DNA of 64,000 nt from Bifidobacterium breve (GCA_945883725.1 CAMCXZ010000003.1:18162-82161), one strand, 5' to 3'; counted from the stretch's first letter, positions 53,234 to 63,070 are shown. Numbers and translations are program-made. Notes: generated by a model from the letters alone, not told the origin.

Positions 53234-54150
53234 GAATTCGCCTTACTATTAAATTCGGCTCGCACATCTTCACCTTCAGTTGCGGTAGCAAAGCTCTTTA
53301 GTGCATCTTCGCTCTTTTGATCAAGGCGTTTTGGAACTTGAACTTCAACTGTAACTAACAAATCTCCAGTTGCGCCCGCTTTAGTAACTCCCCGGCCTTT
53401 TACGCGTAAAACACGACCATTTGAGGTGCCTGGCGCCAATCGCACAGTTACATCATCACCAGTAAGGGTTGGAACTTTAATATCTGCGCCAAGGGCTGCT
53501 TCTGGGAAAGTAACTGGCAAAGTAATTGTTAAGTTCTCACCTTTGCGGGCAAAAACAGAATGTGGTTTTACGTGTAACAAAATAAATAGATCTCCGGGGC
53601 CAGCTTCACCCGGTGCGCCTTTACCTTTGACACGAATCTTAGCGCCATCGTTAACGCCAACTGGAACTCGAGCGGTGATGTTTTGTGCAGGACCACCATC
53701 GGTTGAAAGCCTAAGATCTAAAGTGGTCCCGAAAATAGATTCTTTAAATGTAATAGTGGCTTCGGTTTGGAGATCTTGACCTTTGCGCGGACCACGACGA
53801 CCGCCACCAAATAGGTTTGCGAAAATATCTTGTGGGTTTCCGCCACCAAAAATGTCACCAAAATCGCCACCTTGGAAATTACCGCCACCCATGGGTGCAC
53901 GCATTCCACCTTTTTCAAAAAGTGAACGAGCTTCATCGTATTCGGCACGCTTTTTATCATCACCAAGAATGTCGTAAGCCTCTGAAACAGCCTTGAACTG
54001 TTCCTCGAGTTTTACATCGCCTTTATTTTTATCAGGGTGAAGTTCGCGAGCAAGAGAGCGATACTTCTTCTTTATCTCATCTGCAGGTGCGTTCTTTGAT
54101 ACGCCCAGGATTTTATAGAAATCCTTCTCGTATAAATCACGCGCTGCCAT
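53230..54150 (-). CDS. dnaJ: DnaJ/CbpA-type co-chaperone without zinc finger
   Basis: J-domain co-chaperone of DnaK, 306 residues. The J domain covers residues 8-75 with the HPD motif at 38-40; a Gly/Phe-rich stretch spans about 88-118; then the two C-terminal beta domains follow (GQDLQTEATITFKESIFGTTLDL, KGKGAPGEAGPGDLFI). The CxxCxGxG zinc-finger repeats of DnaJ1 are absent; the protein has no Cys at all. Such class B J proteins resemble CbpA. It lies between grpE and hspR in the usual order, so it replaces the zinc-finger DnaJ1 of other actinobacteria in this operon. Confidence 0.95.
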   Translation of the reverse strand: MAARDLYEKDFYKILGVSKNAPADEIKKKYRSLARELHPDKNKGDVKLEEQFKAVSEAYDILGDDKKRAEYDEARSLFEKGGMRAPMGGGNFQGGDFGDIFGGGNPQDIFANLFGGGRRGPRKGQDLQTEATITFKESIFGTTLDLRLSTDGGPAQNITARVPVGVNDGAKIRVKGKGAPGEAGPGDLFILLHVKPHSVFARKGENLTITLPVTFPEAALGADIKVPTLTGDDVTVRLAPGTSNGRVLRVKGRGVTKAGATGDLLVTVEVQVPKRLDQKSEDALKSFATATEGEDVRAEFNSKANS

Positions 54151-54153
54151 TGG

Positions 54154-54636
54154 TTACTCTCCTGCTGGATCTGTTACTGCGACGCTAGCTGGACGCAAAA
54201 TGCGCTCTTTGAATTTATACCCGGACTGCAGAATCTTGCTAGCTGTTGGCACCAATACATCGGCTGAAGTTTCATGCATTAGCGCATCATGAATCCGCGG
54301 ATCAAATTCAGTTCCGGCTTCTCCGAATTTTTCTAACCCAATTCGTGACGTAATTGAAGTCAATTGGTCTGCAATCGCTTTAAATCCACCGGTTAGCTCT
54401 TCATGCTCAGCTGCTCTATCAAGCCCATCTAATAGGGGTAATAGTTCATTTAATACTGATGCAACTGCGACTTCTGAGGCGACTGCGCGATCTCGCTCAA
54501 CTCGCTTACGGTAATTGGCATATTCAGCCTGTAGGCGCTGTAAGTCAGCAGTCATCACAGTAAGCGGGTCAATTTCTTGACCCGCCTCTGGATGCTCATA
54601 ACCAACTTCTGGTATTACTTCTTCTTCTATATTCAA
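54154..54636 (-). CDS. grpE: Nucleotide exchange factor GrpE
   Basis: Releases ADP from DnaK. The 160-residue protein has an acidic N-terminus, a long helix (DLQRLQAEYANYRKRVERDRAVA) and the C-terminal beta domain with FDPRIHDALMHE. It begins immediately after the dnaK stop and ends 3 bases before the dnaJ start. Confidence 0.95.
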   Translation of the reverse strand: MNIEEEVIPEVGYEHPEAGQEIDPLTVMTADLQRLQAEYANYRKRVERDRAVASEVAVASVLNELLPLLDGLDRAAEHEELTGGFKAIADQLTSITSRIGLEKFGEAGTEFDPRIHDALMHETSADVLVPTASKILQSGYKFKERILRPASVAVTDPAGE

Positions 54637-56463
54637 TTACTTTCCTTCTTCGACAATCTCAGCGTCTTCCACGCCATCTTCTGCCGGAGTTGAATCGCCC
54701 TGTGTCGCAGCAGTTGCTGCATAAAGTGCAGCGCCGAGTGCTTGGCTAACGGTTGCAACCTTCTCCGTTGCTGACTTGATTGCCTCAAGATCATTGCCTT
54801 CAAGAGCGCTCTTTAGCACAGCAAGTTCAGTTTCGGTTTCAGCTTTCTTTTCGGCAGCTTCACCTTCAGTGAACTTATCTTCATTATCTTTTAAGAACTT
54901 CTCGGTCTGGTAAAGAAGTGAATCACCGTTGTTACGAATTTCAGCTTCATCTTTGCGCTTACGATCTTCTTCGGCATGTGATTCAGCATCCTTCATCATG
55001 CGATCAATTTCTTCTTTAGAAAGAGATGAGCCACCAGTAATCGTCATCTTCTGCTCTTTGCCGGTGCCAAGATCCTTAGCTGATACGTGAACGATGCCGT
55101 TAGCATCAATGTCGAAAGCAACTTCAATCTGTGGAACTCCGCGTGGTGCCGGTGGTAGACCAGTTAGTTCGAACATGCCGAGCTTCTTATTATAAGCCGC
55201 CATTTCGCGTTCGCCTTGGAATACCTGAATTTGTACCGCTGGTTGATTGTCATCGGCTGTTGTAAAGATTTCGCTGCGCTTAGTTGGGATAGTTGTATTG
55301 CGCTCGATCAACTTAGTCATAACGCCACCCTTGGTTTCGATACCAAGAGATAGTGGTGTTACATCAAGAAGCAGAACATCCTTAACTTCACCCTTTAGAA
55401 CACCGGCTTGAAGGGCGGCTCCTACAGCTACTACTTCATCAGGGTTTACGCCCTTATTTGGCTCTTTCCCACCAGTAAGTTCGCGCACTAGATCAACAAC
55501 TGCTGGCATACGAGTTGAACCACCAACCAGAACAACGTGATCGATATCAGCAATTGGAATTCCAGCATCTTTTAGAACAGCTTGGAATGGCTTCTTGCAA
55601 CGATCTAGTAAGTCTGCGGTAAGTGACTGGAATTGTGCGCGAGAGATAGTTTCATCTAAGAATAATGGATTCTTTTCAGCATCAACTGTGATGTATGGCA
55701 AGTTAATTGACGCTTGCTGTGATGATGAAAGTTCGATCTTTGCTTTTTCAGCAGCTTCGCGAACACGTTGCATCGCCATCTTGTCTTTTGCTAAATCAAT
55801 TCCTGATTGTGCAGCGAAAGTTTTTACTAGATGTTGCACAAGTGCGTCATCCCAATCATCGCCACCAAGATTGTTATCACCATTAGTTGCTTTAACTTCA
55901 ACAACGCCATCACCGATTTCAAGTAGTGATACGTCGAAAGTTCCGCCTCCTAAGTCGAAAACTAGAATTGTTTGTTCTTGATCACCTTTATCAAGGCCGT
56001 ATGCCAGTGCTGCAGAAGTTGGCTCGTTAATAATGCGAAGCACATTTAAGCCAGCAATTTCGCCAGCTTCTTTAGTTGCTTGACGTTGGGCATCGTTGAA
56101 ATAAGCCGGCACGGTAATTACTGCATCAGTTACGGTTTCGCCAAGGTATGCCTCGGCATCGCGCTTTAACTTCTGTAGAACACGTGCTGAAATTTCTTGC
56201 GCCGTGTATTTCTTGCCGTCGATATCAATTGTCCAATTAGTGCCCATGTGGCGCTTAACTGAACGAATAGTGCGATCAACATTTGTTACTGATTGACGCT
56301 TAGCAACTTCACCGACTAGTACTTCGCCATTCTTAGCAAAAGCCACAATCGATGGAGTAGTGCGGGCGCCTTCGGCGTTTGCGATAACCGCTGGCTCGCC
56401 GCCTTCTAGAACAGAAACACAGCTGTTGGTGGTTCCTAGGTCGATTCCTACTGCTCTGGCCAT
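54637..56463 (-). CDS. dnaK: Chaperone DnaK (Hsp70)
   Basis: ATP-dependent Hsp70 chaperone of 608 residues. The ATPase domain carries [50 protein letters not shown] and [11 protein letters not shown]; the linker [12 protein letters not shown] leads to the substrate domain and an acidic tail ending [15 protein letters not shown] precedes ATG. HAIR operators upstream predict HspR control of the dnaK-grpE-dnaJ-hspR operon. Confidence 0.98.
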   Translation of the reverse strand: MARAVGIDLGTTNSCVSVLEGGEPAVIANAEGARTTPSIVAFAKNGEVLVGEVAKRQSVTNVDRTIRSVKRHMGTNWTIDIDGKKYTAQEISARVLQKLKRDAEAYLGETVTDAVITVPAYFNDAQRQATKEAGEIAGLNVLRIINEPTSAALAYGLDKGDQEQTILVFDLGGGTFDVSLLEIGDGVVEVKATNGDNNLGGDDWDDALVQHLVKTFAAQSGIDLAKDKMAMQRVREAAEKAKIELSSSQQASINLPYITVDAEKNPLFLDETISRAQFQSLTADLLDRCKKPFQAVLKDAGIPIADIDHVVLVGGSTRMPAVVDLVRELTGGKEPNKGVNPDEVVAVGAALQAGVLKGEVKDVLLLDVTPLSLGIETKGGVMTKLIERNTTIPTKRSEIFTTADDNQPAVQIQVFQGEREMAAYNKKLGMFELTGLPPAPRGVPQIEVAFDIDANGIVHVSAKDLGTGKEQKMTITGGSSLSKEEIDRMMKDAESHAEEDRKRKDEAEIRNNGDSLLYQTEKFLKDNEDKFTEGEAAEKKAETETELAVLKSALEGNDLEAIKSATEKVATVSQALGAALYAATAATQGDSTPAEDGVEDAEIVEEGK

Positions 56464-56503
56464 TTTGTTGCTCCAATTTCTCTCTTATCAATTTACGCTT
56501 GAT

Positions 56504-56525
56504 TTTGAGTCTTTACTGACTCAAG
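56504..56525 (-). promoter_or_regulatory. HAIR-like operator, variant spacing, upstream of dnaK
   Basis: TTTGAGT and ACTCAAG are separated by eight bases instead of seven, with one mismatch at the first base. It is a near-consensus HspR inverted repeat 41-62 bases before the dnaK ATG. Confidence 0.55.
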
Positions 56526-56567
56526 GCTCCGCTTCCCAGCGGGGCATGAGTCGATCATACACAAATA

Positions 56568-56588
56568 CTTGAGTCGGTGCGACTCATG
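56568..56588 (-). promoter_or_regulatory. HAIR operator upstream of dnaK
   Basis: CTTGAGT, seven bases (CGGTGCG), then ACTCATG: the HspR inverted repeat CTTGAGT-N7-ACTCAAG with one mismatch. A further half-site CATGAGT is at 56545-56551. It lies over 100 bases upstream of dnaK, closer to the divergent EtfD-like gene. Confidence 0.8.
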
Positions 56589-56644
56589 TTTTCATAGGGT
56601 GTAGCCCACACCCTTAGAGACTTATTCCCACGCAATTTTCCCTT

Positions 56645-56650
56645 TACCCT
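56645..56650 (+). promoter_or_regulatory. -10 element for leaderless EtfD-like mRNA
   Basis: TACCCT, seven bases (CATCCAT), then ATG 56658. Confidence 0.55.
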
Positions 56651-56657
56651 CATCCAT

Positions 56658-58760
56658 ATGACGCTGACGCTCGCCTTAATGATCATTGCCTACGGCACCA
56701 CGATCGCTGCCCTAACCCTGCTGGCAATTCGGGTTCGCCAATTAATTGGTATCTATAAAAAAGGTGCAGCTGACCCAACTAGAAGCGGTAATCGTGGCGC
56801 GCGCCTAAAAAATACTTTAAAAGAAACCCTTGGCCACACCAAGATGCTTAATTTCACCGCTACTGGAATTGCGCACTGGTTTGTAATGATTGGTTTTGGA
56901 GCTTTATTCGGAACTTTAATTCAAGCGTATTTCTTAATCACAAATCAGCGCTGGGCACTCCCGATTATTGGTCATTACTGGCCATATGAATATTTCGTTG
57001 AGCTAATTACTTGGCTTACCGGAATCGGAATTGTGACGCTAATTGGTATCCGTCAAGTAACTCGCTTCATTTATAAAGGTCGCACATCTCGTTTCTTAGG
57101 TTCGGGAAATTGGAAAGCGTTCTATGTTGAATTAACAATTCTGGCAATTGTGTTCTGTGTGATCGCACTACGAGGGCTTGAAGGCGCACTATCTGAAGAA
57201 ACAACACGCAACCGCCATTACATAACTACTTGGTGGATTGCCGAAATGTTTAAGGAACTCTCACTTGGACAGATTACAACTTCGATTCAAGTAATTGCCA
57301 CGATTAAGATTTTTGTATCAATGCTCTGGTTTGTTGTAATTGCCTCAAACTTTACGATGGGCATTGCCTGGCATCGATTCTTAGCGCCATTTAATATTTA
57401 CTTTAGGCGCAATGCCGATGGAAAGAATTCACTTGGCCCATTGCCTGAAATGTTGTCACACGGTAAGCCAGTTAACTTTGAAGATCCTGCCGAAGATGAC
57501 GTCTTTGGACTCGGTAATCGTGGCGACATTTCTTGGAAAGGTCTACTCGACATGACTTCATGTACCGAGTGCGGACGTTGCCAATCGCAATGCCCCGCTT
57601 GGCACACAGATAAACCACTATCGCCAAAGCTATTGATTATGGCTATGCGCGACCATGCCATGTCTAAAGTGGTCGAAAATGAAGTATTAGTTGGCGACAA
57701 TGCACCAATTTCACTTGATGTGCTTTGGTCTTGTACCACTTGCGGTGCATGTGTAAATGAATGTCCAGTAGATATTGAACATGTTGATCACATTGTGAAT
57801 ATGCGCCGCTTCCAAGTTTTAGTTGAATCAGAATTCCCAACTGAACTTGGTGGAACTTTCCGTAATTTGGAAAAAGCTGGTAACCCTTGGGGTGCTAATC
57901 GAAATGATCGCGAGGCCTGGATTGCCGAATGTGATTTCCCGATTAAAGTTGTTGAGGGTGTATTACCTGACGATGTTGAATATTTATTCTGGGTTGGGTG
58001 CGCAGGTGCTTACGAAGAGCGTGCTAAGAAAACAACAAAGGCAGTTGCAGAATTGCTTCACATGGCTGGCGTTAATTTTGCGGTTCTAGGTAAGCGCGAG
58101 ACTTGTACTGGCGACCCGGCTCGCCGAAGTGGAAATGAATTTTTGTATCAAGTACTTTCGCGCGAGAATATTGAAACCTTTAATGAAGTATTTGCTGAAC
58201 GCGATGTTTCAAAGGGTAATAAGAAAATTGTTGTAACTTGCCCTCATTGCTTCACAACTATTGGTCGCGATTATGCCCAAAGCGGGTTTGAACTTACTAT
58301 GGTTCACCACACGCAATTATTAAATCAATTAGTGCGTGAAAAGAAATTGATTCCGGTTAATAAAGCAACTACCTCTCTTACCTATCATGATCCTTGTTAC
58401 CTGGGCCGTCACAATGAGATTTATCAGCCGCCCCGCGAATTACTAAATGCAACTGGTGTGAAAGTTACTGAGATGCCACGTAATCAAGAACGTTCATTCT
58501 GTTGCGGTGCTGGCGGCGGTCGCATGTGGATGGAAGAAAAAATTGGCGAGCGCATCAATTTGAGTCGAGTCGATGAAGCTATTGCCACCGGAGTTGATGA
58601 AGTAGCTGTTGCTTGCCCATTCTGCCGAGTGATGGTTACCGATGGCATGACGGCCCGGGAATCAGATGTTGAGGTCCTAGATGTCGCTCAAGCCTTATTG
58701 CGGGCGGTAAAGCCTCAGCCTGAATCGAGTCCATCCTCAGGTAATCCTCAGGTTTTCTGA
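56658..58760 (+). CDS. Membrane Fe-S reductase, EtfD-like
   Basis: Protein of 700 residues with an N-terminal membrane part (about 5-6 helices, residues 1-240, resembling nitrate-reductase gamma cytochrome subunits), then two [4Fe-4S] ferredoxin motifs, Cys302-305-308-312 and Cys359-362-365-369, and two C-terminal CCG (heterodisulfide-reductase-like) domains with VTCPHCFTTIGRDY and RSFCCGAGGGRMW. The architecture equals mycobacterial EtfD, which passes electrons from electron-transfer flavoprotein to menaquinone during beta-oxidation. The FadE5-like gene near the window end fits this role. The 3' end carries an inverted repeat over the stop codon. Confidence 0.9.
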   Translation: MTLTLALMIIAYGTTIAALTLLAIRVRQLIGIYKKGAADPTRSGNRGARLKNTLKETLGHTKMLNFTATGIAHWFVMIGFGALFGTLIQAYFLITNQRWALPIIGHYWPYEYFVELITWLTGIGIVTLIGIRQVTRFIYKGRTSRFLGSGNWKAFYVELTILAIVFCVIALRGLEGALSEETTRNRHYITTWWIAEMFKELSLGQITTSIQVIATIKIFVSMLWFVVIASNFTMGIAWHRFLAPFNIYFRRNADGKNSLGPLPEMLSHGKPVNFEDPAEDDVFGLGNRGDISWKGLLDMTSCTECGRCQSQCPAWHTDKPLSPKLLIMAMRDHAMSKVVENEVLVGDNAPISLDVLWSCTTCGACVNECPVDIEHVDHIVNMRRFQVLVESEFPTELGGTFRNLEKAGNPWGANRNDREAWIAECDFPIKVVEGVLPDDVEYLFWVGCAGAYEERAKKTTKAVAELLHMAGVNFAVLGKRETCTGDPARRSGNEFLYQVLSRENIETFNEVFAERDVSKGNKKIVVTCPHCFTTIGRDYAQSGFELTMVHHTQLLNQLVREKKLIPVNKATTSLTYHDPCYLGRHNEIYQPPRELLNATGVKVTEMPRNQERSFCCGAGGGRMWMEEKIGERINLSRVDEAIATGVDEVAVACPFCRVMVTDGMTARESDVEVLDVAQALLRAVKPQPESSPSSGNPQVF

Positions 58761-58763
58761 GGA
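58745..58763 (+). terminator. Stem-loop over the EtfD stop codon
   Basis: TCCTCAG, GTTTT loop, CTGAGGA: a perfect 7-bp stem spanning the stop TGA, followed by the pyrimidine-rich TCCTTCTCTT. It is a plausible weak terminator before the two-component genes. Confidence 0.5.
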
Positions 58764-58791
58764 TCCTTCTCTTAGTCCGCATTCCGCGGTC

Positions 58792-58807
58792 CCAGAAAAG
58801 TTTCTGG
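58792..58807. repeat. Inverted repeat upstream of response regulator
   Basis: CCAGAAA-AG-TTTCTGG, a perfect 7-bp palindrome 20-35 bases before the regulator ATG. It may be an operator for autoregulation or a leader hairpin; neither can be decided here. Confidence 0.35.
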
Positions 58808-58826
58808 AAATGCTAGAGAGGCAGAC

Positions 58827-59537
58827 ATGAGTAAGGGCGAAAGCAATAACCAGCGCATTCTTGTAGTTGATGATGAATCGAGCATTAGCGATTTGATTTC
58901 AACCAGTCTTCGTTTTGTTGGTTTTGATGTGCGAACTGCAAGTAATGGTTCACAAGCTCTACTAGTTGCCGAAGAATTCAAGCCACATGCAATGGTGCTC
59001 GATGTGATGATGCCCGGCATGGATGGCTTTGAAGTTTGTAAACGTATTCGCAACGAAGGTCAAAATATCGGAGTTCTGTTTTTGACCGCAAAAGATGGCA
59101 TGGAAGACAAAGTTGCCGGTTTAACAATAGGTGGCGATGACTACATGACCAAGCCATTTAGTCTAGAAGAGCTTGTTGCACGTCTTCGCTCACTACTTCG
59201 CCGCACTGGTGCAACCTCGACTCCAAATGATGAAGAAAAAATTCGTTTTGCCGATCTTGAATTAGACGAAGCTACCCACGAAGTCCATCGCGCCGGCAAT
59301 TTAATTGATCTTTCACCTACTGAATTCTTACTACTTCGCTACTTAATGATTAATGCCGATCGGGTAGTTTCTAAAGCTCAAATTCTTGATCATGTTTGGC
59401 AATACGATTTCCGTGGTGATGCCGGCATTGTCGAAACCTATGTTTCCTACTTACGTAAAAAAATAGATACCTACGAACCAGCTCTTATTCACACCGTCCG
59501 TGGCGTTGGGTATCGACTACGAATCCCACCAAAGTAA
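58827..59537 (+). CDS. OmpR-family response regulator
   Basis: Two-component regulator of 236 residues with Asp59 as phospho-acceptor (AMVLDVMMPGMDGFEV), DDYMTKPFSLEEL with the conserved Lys, and a winged-helix DNA-binding domain (PTEFLLLRYLMINADRVVSKAQILDHVWQYDF). It resembles the TrcR/MtrA-like actinobacterial regulators. The cognate kinase follows after 7 bases. GAGAGG lies just before ATG. Target genes are unknown; the divergent place between EtfD and HtpX gives no firm clue. Confidence 0.93.
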   Translation: MSKGESNNQRILVVDDESSISDLISTSLRFVGFDVRTASNGSQALLVAEEFKPHAMVLDVMMPGMDGFEVCKRIRNEGQNIGVLFLTAKDGMEDKVAGLTIGGDDYMTKPFSLEELVARLRSLLRRTGATSTPNDEEKIRFADLELDEATHEVHRAGNLIDLSPTEFLLLRYLMINADRVVSKAQILDHVWQYDFRGDAGIVETYVSYLRKKIDTYEPALIHTVRGVGYRLRIPPK

Positions 59538-59544
59538 TTTTTAA

Positions 59545-61014
59545 ATGCAGAATCGAAATCCATTATCTAGTGCAAGCTTACGCAGCCGACTTCTAGTCGG
59601 CGTGCTGCTTTTATCCGCACTCGGTTTTACGGTTTCAGATTTTGTCGCGCAAAATGCAATGCAAAAGTTCTTGCTTCAACAAGTAGATCAACAATTGCTC
59701 AGTGTTGCAGATGGTGCTTTGTTACGCGTTGATCGCGCTGGTATTCAGAGTGATTCAGATGGCGATGAGGATGATGAAGATTCGCCAGCCAGGGCTGCTG
59801 CTCCCGAAACTCCATTACGCAGTGTTCCGAGCTCGGTTTCGATCACTTTGCTTGACCCATTCGGTAACTATGTAGGCGGTGTGGGCGGTGACTTAAATTC
59901 TCAAAAGATAACTGATTACGTTGTTGGCACTCTTCCAGCCAACGCTGCCAAATATGGAAATCGACCATTTACTTTAGAGATCCCAGGTTCTGATTTTCGG
60001 GTATTGGCGCGAGTGTTGCCATCTGCGATGGGTTCTGTCTTTGTCGCACAATCATTATCTGGCGTGGATGAAACGGCTGCACGTTTACGAGTTGTCTTTG
60101 TTTTGATTGGGATTATTGCACTTCTCTTAATTGGATTTGCTTCACGCATGGTTATTAGAGTTGGTTTGCGACCGCTGGTTGCGGTTGAAGAGACAGCAGA
60201 AAAAATCGCAGCAGGTGATTTATCCGCTCGTCTACCTGATGCCAAACCCGACACTGAAGTTGGTCGATTGGTGACTTCACTTAATGCGATGCTTTCACGA
60301 ATTGAAGAATCTTTTGCTGCGCGCACAGCAAGTGAAAATAAATTACGCCGCTTCGTGGCAGATGCGAGCCATGAACTACGAACTCCGCTAACAGCAATTC
60401 GCGGATTTGCTGAGCTGCATCGCCAAGGCGCAGTTAAAGGCGAAGCTGCAACTTCTGAACTTGTTGGCCGAATTGAAAATGAATCAGTACGTATGGGCGC
60501 TTTGGTTGAAGATCTATTAACTTTAGCCCGGTTAGATCAATCTCGTGAATTAATACATGCACCAATAAACCTAACAGAACTAGTGACCGAAGCCGTTGAG
60601 TCTGCCCGTGCCGCAGGCCCAGATCATCCAATCACTCTTGACTTACCGGAAGAATCTTTTATCTTGGGAGATGCGCGTAAAATTCACCAAGTAGTCGCAA
60701 ATCTTTTAGCGAATGCTCGGATTCATACTCCGGTTGGTACGCCAATATCTGTTTCAATTGAGAACAGCGATGAAGGCACCTCTATCTCGATTGCTGATTC
60801 TGGTCCTGGTTTATCGCAAGAGGATCAAGCCCGCATTTTTGAGCGTTTTTACCGCGCAGACCCATCACGAAACCGCGCTAGAGAAGAAGGAAGTGGCCTG
60901 GGTCTTTCTATCGTCGATGCGGTGATGCAGGCGCACGATGGCAAGGTTAGTGTTAATTCAAAGTTAGGCGAAGGCGCAACCTTTACAGTTTTCTTTCCAG
61001 TAGCAGCTAGTTAA
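59545..61014 (+). CDS. Sensor histidine kinase with acidic periplasmic loop
   Basis: Kinase of 489 residues: TM1 at about 15-33, an extracellular domain of about 145 residues, TM2 at 183-203, HAMP to about 258, phospho-acceptor His276 (DASHELRTPLTAIRG) and an ATPase domain with NLLANARIHTP, DSGPGLSQEDQARIFERFYR and GSGLGLSIV. Residues 69-79 form a dense acidic patch (SDSDGDEDDED) facing outside, which could bind cations. The stimulus is unknown. It overlaps the opposite htpX gene by 8 bases at the end. Confidence 0.92.
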   Translation: MQNRNPLSSASLRSRLLVGVLLLSALGFTVSDFVAQNAMQKFLLQQVDQQLLSVADGALLRVDRAGIQSDSDGDEDDEDSPARAAAPETPLRSVPSSVSITLLDPFGNYVGGVGGDLNSQKITDYVVGTLPANAAKYGNRPFTLEIPGSDFRVLARVLPSAMGSVFVAQSLSGVDETAARLRVVFVLIGIIALLLIGFASRMVIRVGLRPLVAVEETAEKIAAGDLSARLPDAKPDTEVGRLVTSLNAMLSRIEESFAARTASENKLRRFVADASHELRTPLTAIRGFAELHRQGAVKGEAATSELVGRIENESVRMGALVEDLLTLARLDQSRELIHAPINLTELVTEAVESARAAGPDHPITLDLPEESFILGDARKIHQVVANLLANARIHTPVGTPISVSIENSDEGTSISIADSGPGLSQEDQARIFERFYRADPSRNRAREEGSGLGLSIVDAVMQAHDGKVSVNSKLGEGATFTVFFPVAAS

Positions 61015-61915
61015 GCGACTCCATCGCACGTAGTGTTGCGATTCGTTCTTGAATCGGTGGATGTGAAGCAAACATTTTCGATACTGATTTGCCATCTAGT
61101 GGCGACTCAATCCAGATGTGCGCAACAGCGGTTGATTTCTGATGCACAACTGTGGAATCAGCAGCCAATACTTCAAGTGCACTGCGCAAACCGGCTGGGT
61201 TACGAGTAAAAGCGACAGCAGTTGCATCAGCTAGAGACTCTCGTTTCCGTGAAATAGCTGATTTCAACATCACGGCAGCGATAGGTGCCAAAATTAAAAC
61301 AATTAGAGAAACAACCAACATGATTGGGTTGCCATTACTGTCACGGTCACGACGGCCACCACCGAACCACATCATGCGCATTAGCAGGTCGCTAATTAGC
61401 GCAATAACACCCGCTGTCGTAGCAGCAACTGCTGAAACCAAAGTATCGCGATTTCCAACGTGTGCCATTTCGTGCGCGATAACACCTTGTAGTTGGTCTC
61501 GATCCATGGCATCGAGAATTCCAGTAGTAAATGCAATTAGCGCATGCTCAGGGTTTCGCCCCGTCGCAAATGCATTTGGCGCACTGTCTTCAACTATGGC
61601 TACTTTTGGCATTGGTAGCCCACTAGCAATTGTGATTTCTTGAATTAAACCAAATAACTTTGGGTTATCACTCTCTTGAATTTGTTTTGCACCAGTCATG
61701 GTTAGAACCAGTTTGTCGGAGCCGTAGTAAGAACCCCAAACTGAAATCAAAGTTAGACCAACTGCAAAGGGCACAATCGCAGCGCCGCCAGAAGGACTTA
61801 GGTAGGTAAAGATTGAAAACAAAACTAACCAGGTAAGTGCGCCCATTGCTCCAAGTAGAAGAAAGGTTTTGCGCTTATTAGAGCTTTGCGCCGCACGAAA
61901 AGAGAGCGTTGCCAT
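61007..61915 (-). CDS. htpX: Membrane zinc metalloprotease HtpX
   Basis: M48 protease of 302 residues that removes damaged membrane proteins. It has two N-terminal helices (18-38, 45-60), the zinc motif HEMAH at 148-152, a second pair of helices (about 160-180 and 200-222) and the third zinc ligand Glu in RKRESLADATAV. lemA lies 6 bases upstream; htpX-lemA pairs are frequent and linked to envelope quality control. Confidence 0.94.
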   Translation of the reverse strand: MATLSFRAAQSSNKRKTFLLLGAMGALTWLVLFSIFTYLSPSGGAAIVPFAVGLTLISVWGSYYGSDKLVLTMTGAKQIQESDNPKLFGLIQEITIASGLPMPKVAIVEDSAPNAFATGRNPEHALIAFTTGILDAMDRDQLQGVIAHEMAHVGNRDTLVSAVAATTAGVIALISDLLMRMMWFGGGRRDRDSNGNPIMLVVSLIVLILAPIAAVMLKSAISRKRESLADATAVAFTRNPAGLRSALEVLAADSTVVHQKSTAVAHIWIESPLDGKSVSKMFASHPPIQERIATLRAMESLN

Positions 61916-61921
61916 AGGCCT

Positions 61922-62476
61922 TTAGAAGCTTACGTTTGGAGCGTTTCGGTTAGTTGCTTCATCAACTTCGTAGAATTCACGCTCATCTACTTTGGCAAAG
62001 CCAGCAAAGAAATTAGTTGGAATAGTTTTTACGGCAGTATTTAGTAAGCGCACATTGTCATTGTAGAACTGACGTGAAAAGGCAACTTTATTCTCAGTTG
62101 TAGAAAGTTCTTCTTGTAATGACATGAAGTTAGCTGATGCCTTTAGATCAGGGTATGCCTCAGCAACTGCCAATAAGCCGCGCAGTGCTTGCGTCAACAT
62201 TCCATCGGCAGCGGAAACATCAGCGACAGTAGTCGCAGTAGTCGCTTTCGCACGGGCAGTTATAACTGCATCAAAAGTTGATTGCTCGTGTGTGGCATAA
62301 CCTTTAACAGTTTCAACTAAATTAGGAATCAAGTCAGCACGACGCTTTAGTTGCACTTCAATCTGGGCAAATGCTTCGTCGACTGCAACATTTAATCTAA
62401 TTAGTCGGTTGTATTGCGCTACAAAGAAAACAATAAGTAGAATAGCAATTCCGCCGACAATAAGAGTTGTCTCCAT
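61922..62476 (-). CDS. lemA: LemA family membrane protein
   Basis: Helical protein of 184 residues with an N-terminal membrane anchor (LIVGGIAILLIVFFVAQYN) and the LemA motifs YNRLIRLNVAVDEAFAQIEVQLKRRADLIPNLVETVKGYA and VAFSRQFYNDNVRLLNTAVKTIPTNFFAG. The N-terminus faces outside and the coiled helices extend into the cytoplasm or periplasm; function is unknown. AAGGAG precedes the ATG. It is operonic with htpX. Confidence 0.92.
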   Translation of the reverse strand: METTLIVGGIAILLIVFFVAQYNRLIRLNVAVDEAFAQIEVQLKRRADLIPNLVETVKGYATHEQSTFDAVITARAKATTATTVADVSAADGMLTQALRGLLAVAEAYPDLKASANFMSLQEELSTTENKVAFSRQFYNDNVRLLNTAVKTIPTNFFAGFAKVDEREFYEVDEATNRNAPNVSF

Positions 62477-62491
62477 TTTGACTCCTTCTAA

Positions 62492-63070
62492 TTATTGAAT
62501 TACGGTTTGATGAAAATTGATCCAAGAACGGCTAGCGGTAGGCCCGCGTTGGCCTTGGTATCTTGAAGCATAGACGGCAGAACCGTAAGGATGCTCAGCA
62601 GGGGATGAGAGTTTGATTAGACAAAGTTGTCCGATCTTCATTCCGGGAAATAGTTTTACTGGCAAATTTGCCACATTAGAAAGTTCGAGCGTGATGTGAC
62701 CTGAAAAGCCTGGGTCAATAAAGCCAGCAGTTGAGTGAGTAAGTAAGCCAAGGCGACCAAGGGATGATTTTCCTTCAAGGCGGCCGGCAATATCATCGGG
62801 CAAAGTGATAATTTCATACGTTGAAGCCAACACAAATTCACCTGGGTGCAAAATGAAGTGCTCATTTGGTTCAACGACGACTTCGCGAGTTAGTTCTGAT
62901 TGCTCAATCGATGGATCGATTACCGAATACTTGTGATTTTCAAAGACCCGAAAGAAGCGGTCTAGTCGGACATCAACGCTGGAAGGCTGAACCATTGACT
63001 CGGCAAAGGGTTCAACAGCAACCCGGCCAGCGGTAATTTCAGCTCTGATATCGCGATCACTTAGTAGCAC
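62492..63070 (-). CDS. dcd: dCTP deaminase (probably bifunctional with dUTPase)
   Basis: Trimeric enzyme of 192 residues that turns dCTP into dUTP, and in actinobacterial forms on to dUMP, the precursor for thymidylate. Motifs are [50 protein letters not shown] and the C-terminal QRGPTASRS lid. Start codon GTG with TAGGCT seven bases before, so leaderless with a GTG start. The product supplies the thymidylate step that ends at the tmk fusion. Confidence 0.95.
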   Translation of the reverse strand: MLLSDRDIRAEITAGRVAVEPFAESMVQPSSVDVRLDRFFRVFENHKYSVIDPSIEQSELTREVVVEPNEHFILHPGEFVLASTYEIITLPDDIAGRLEGKSSLGRLGLLTHSTAGFIDPGFSGHITLELSNVANLPVKLFPGMKIGQLCLIKLSSPAEHPYGSAVYASRYQGQRGPTASRSWINFHQTVIQ

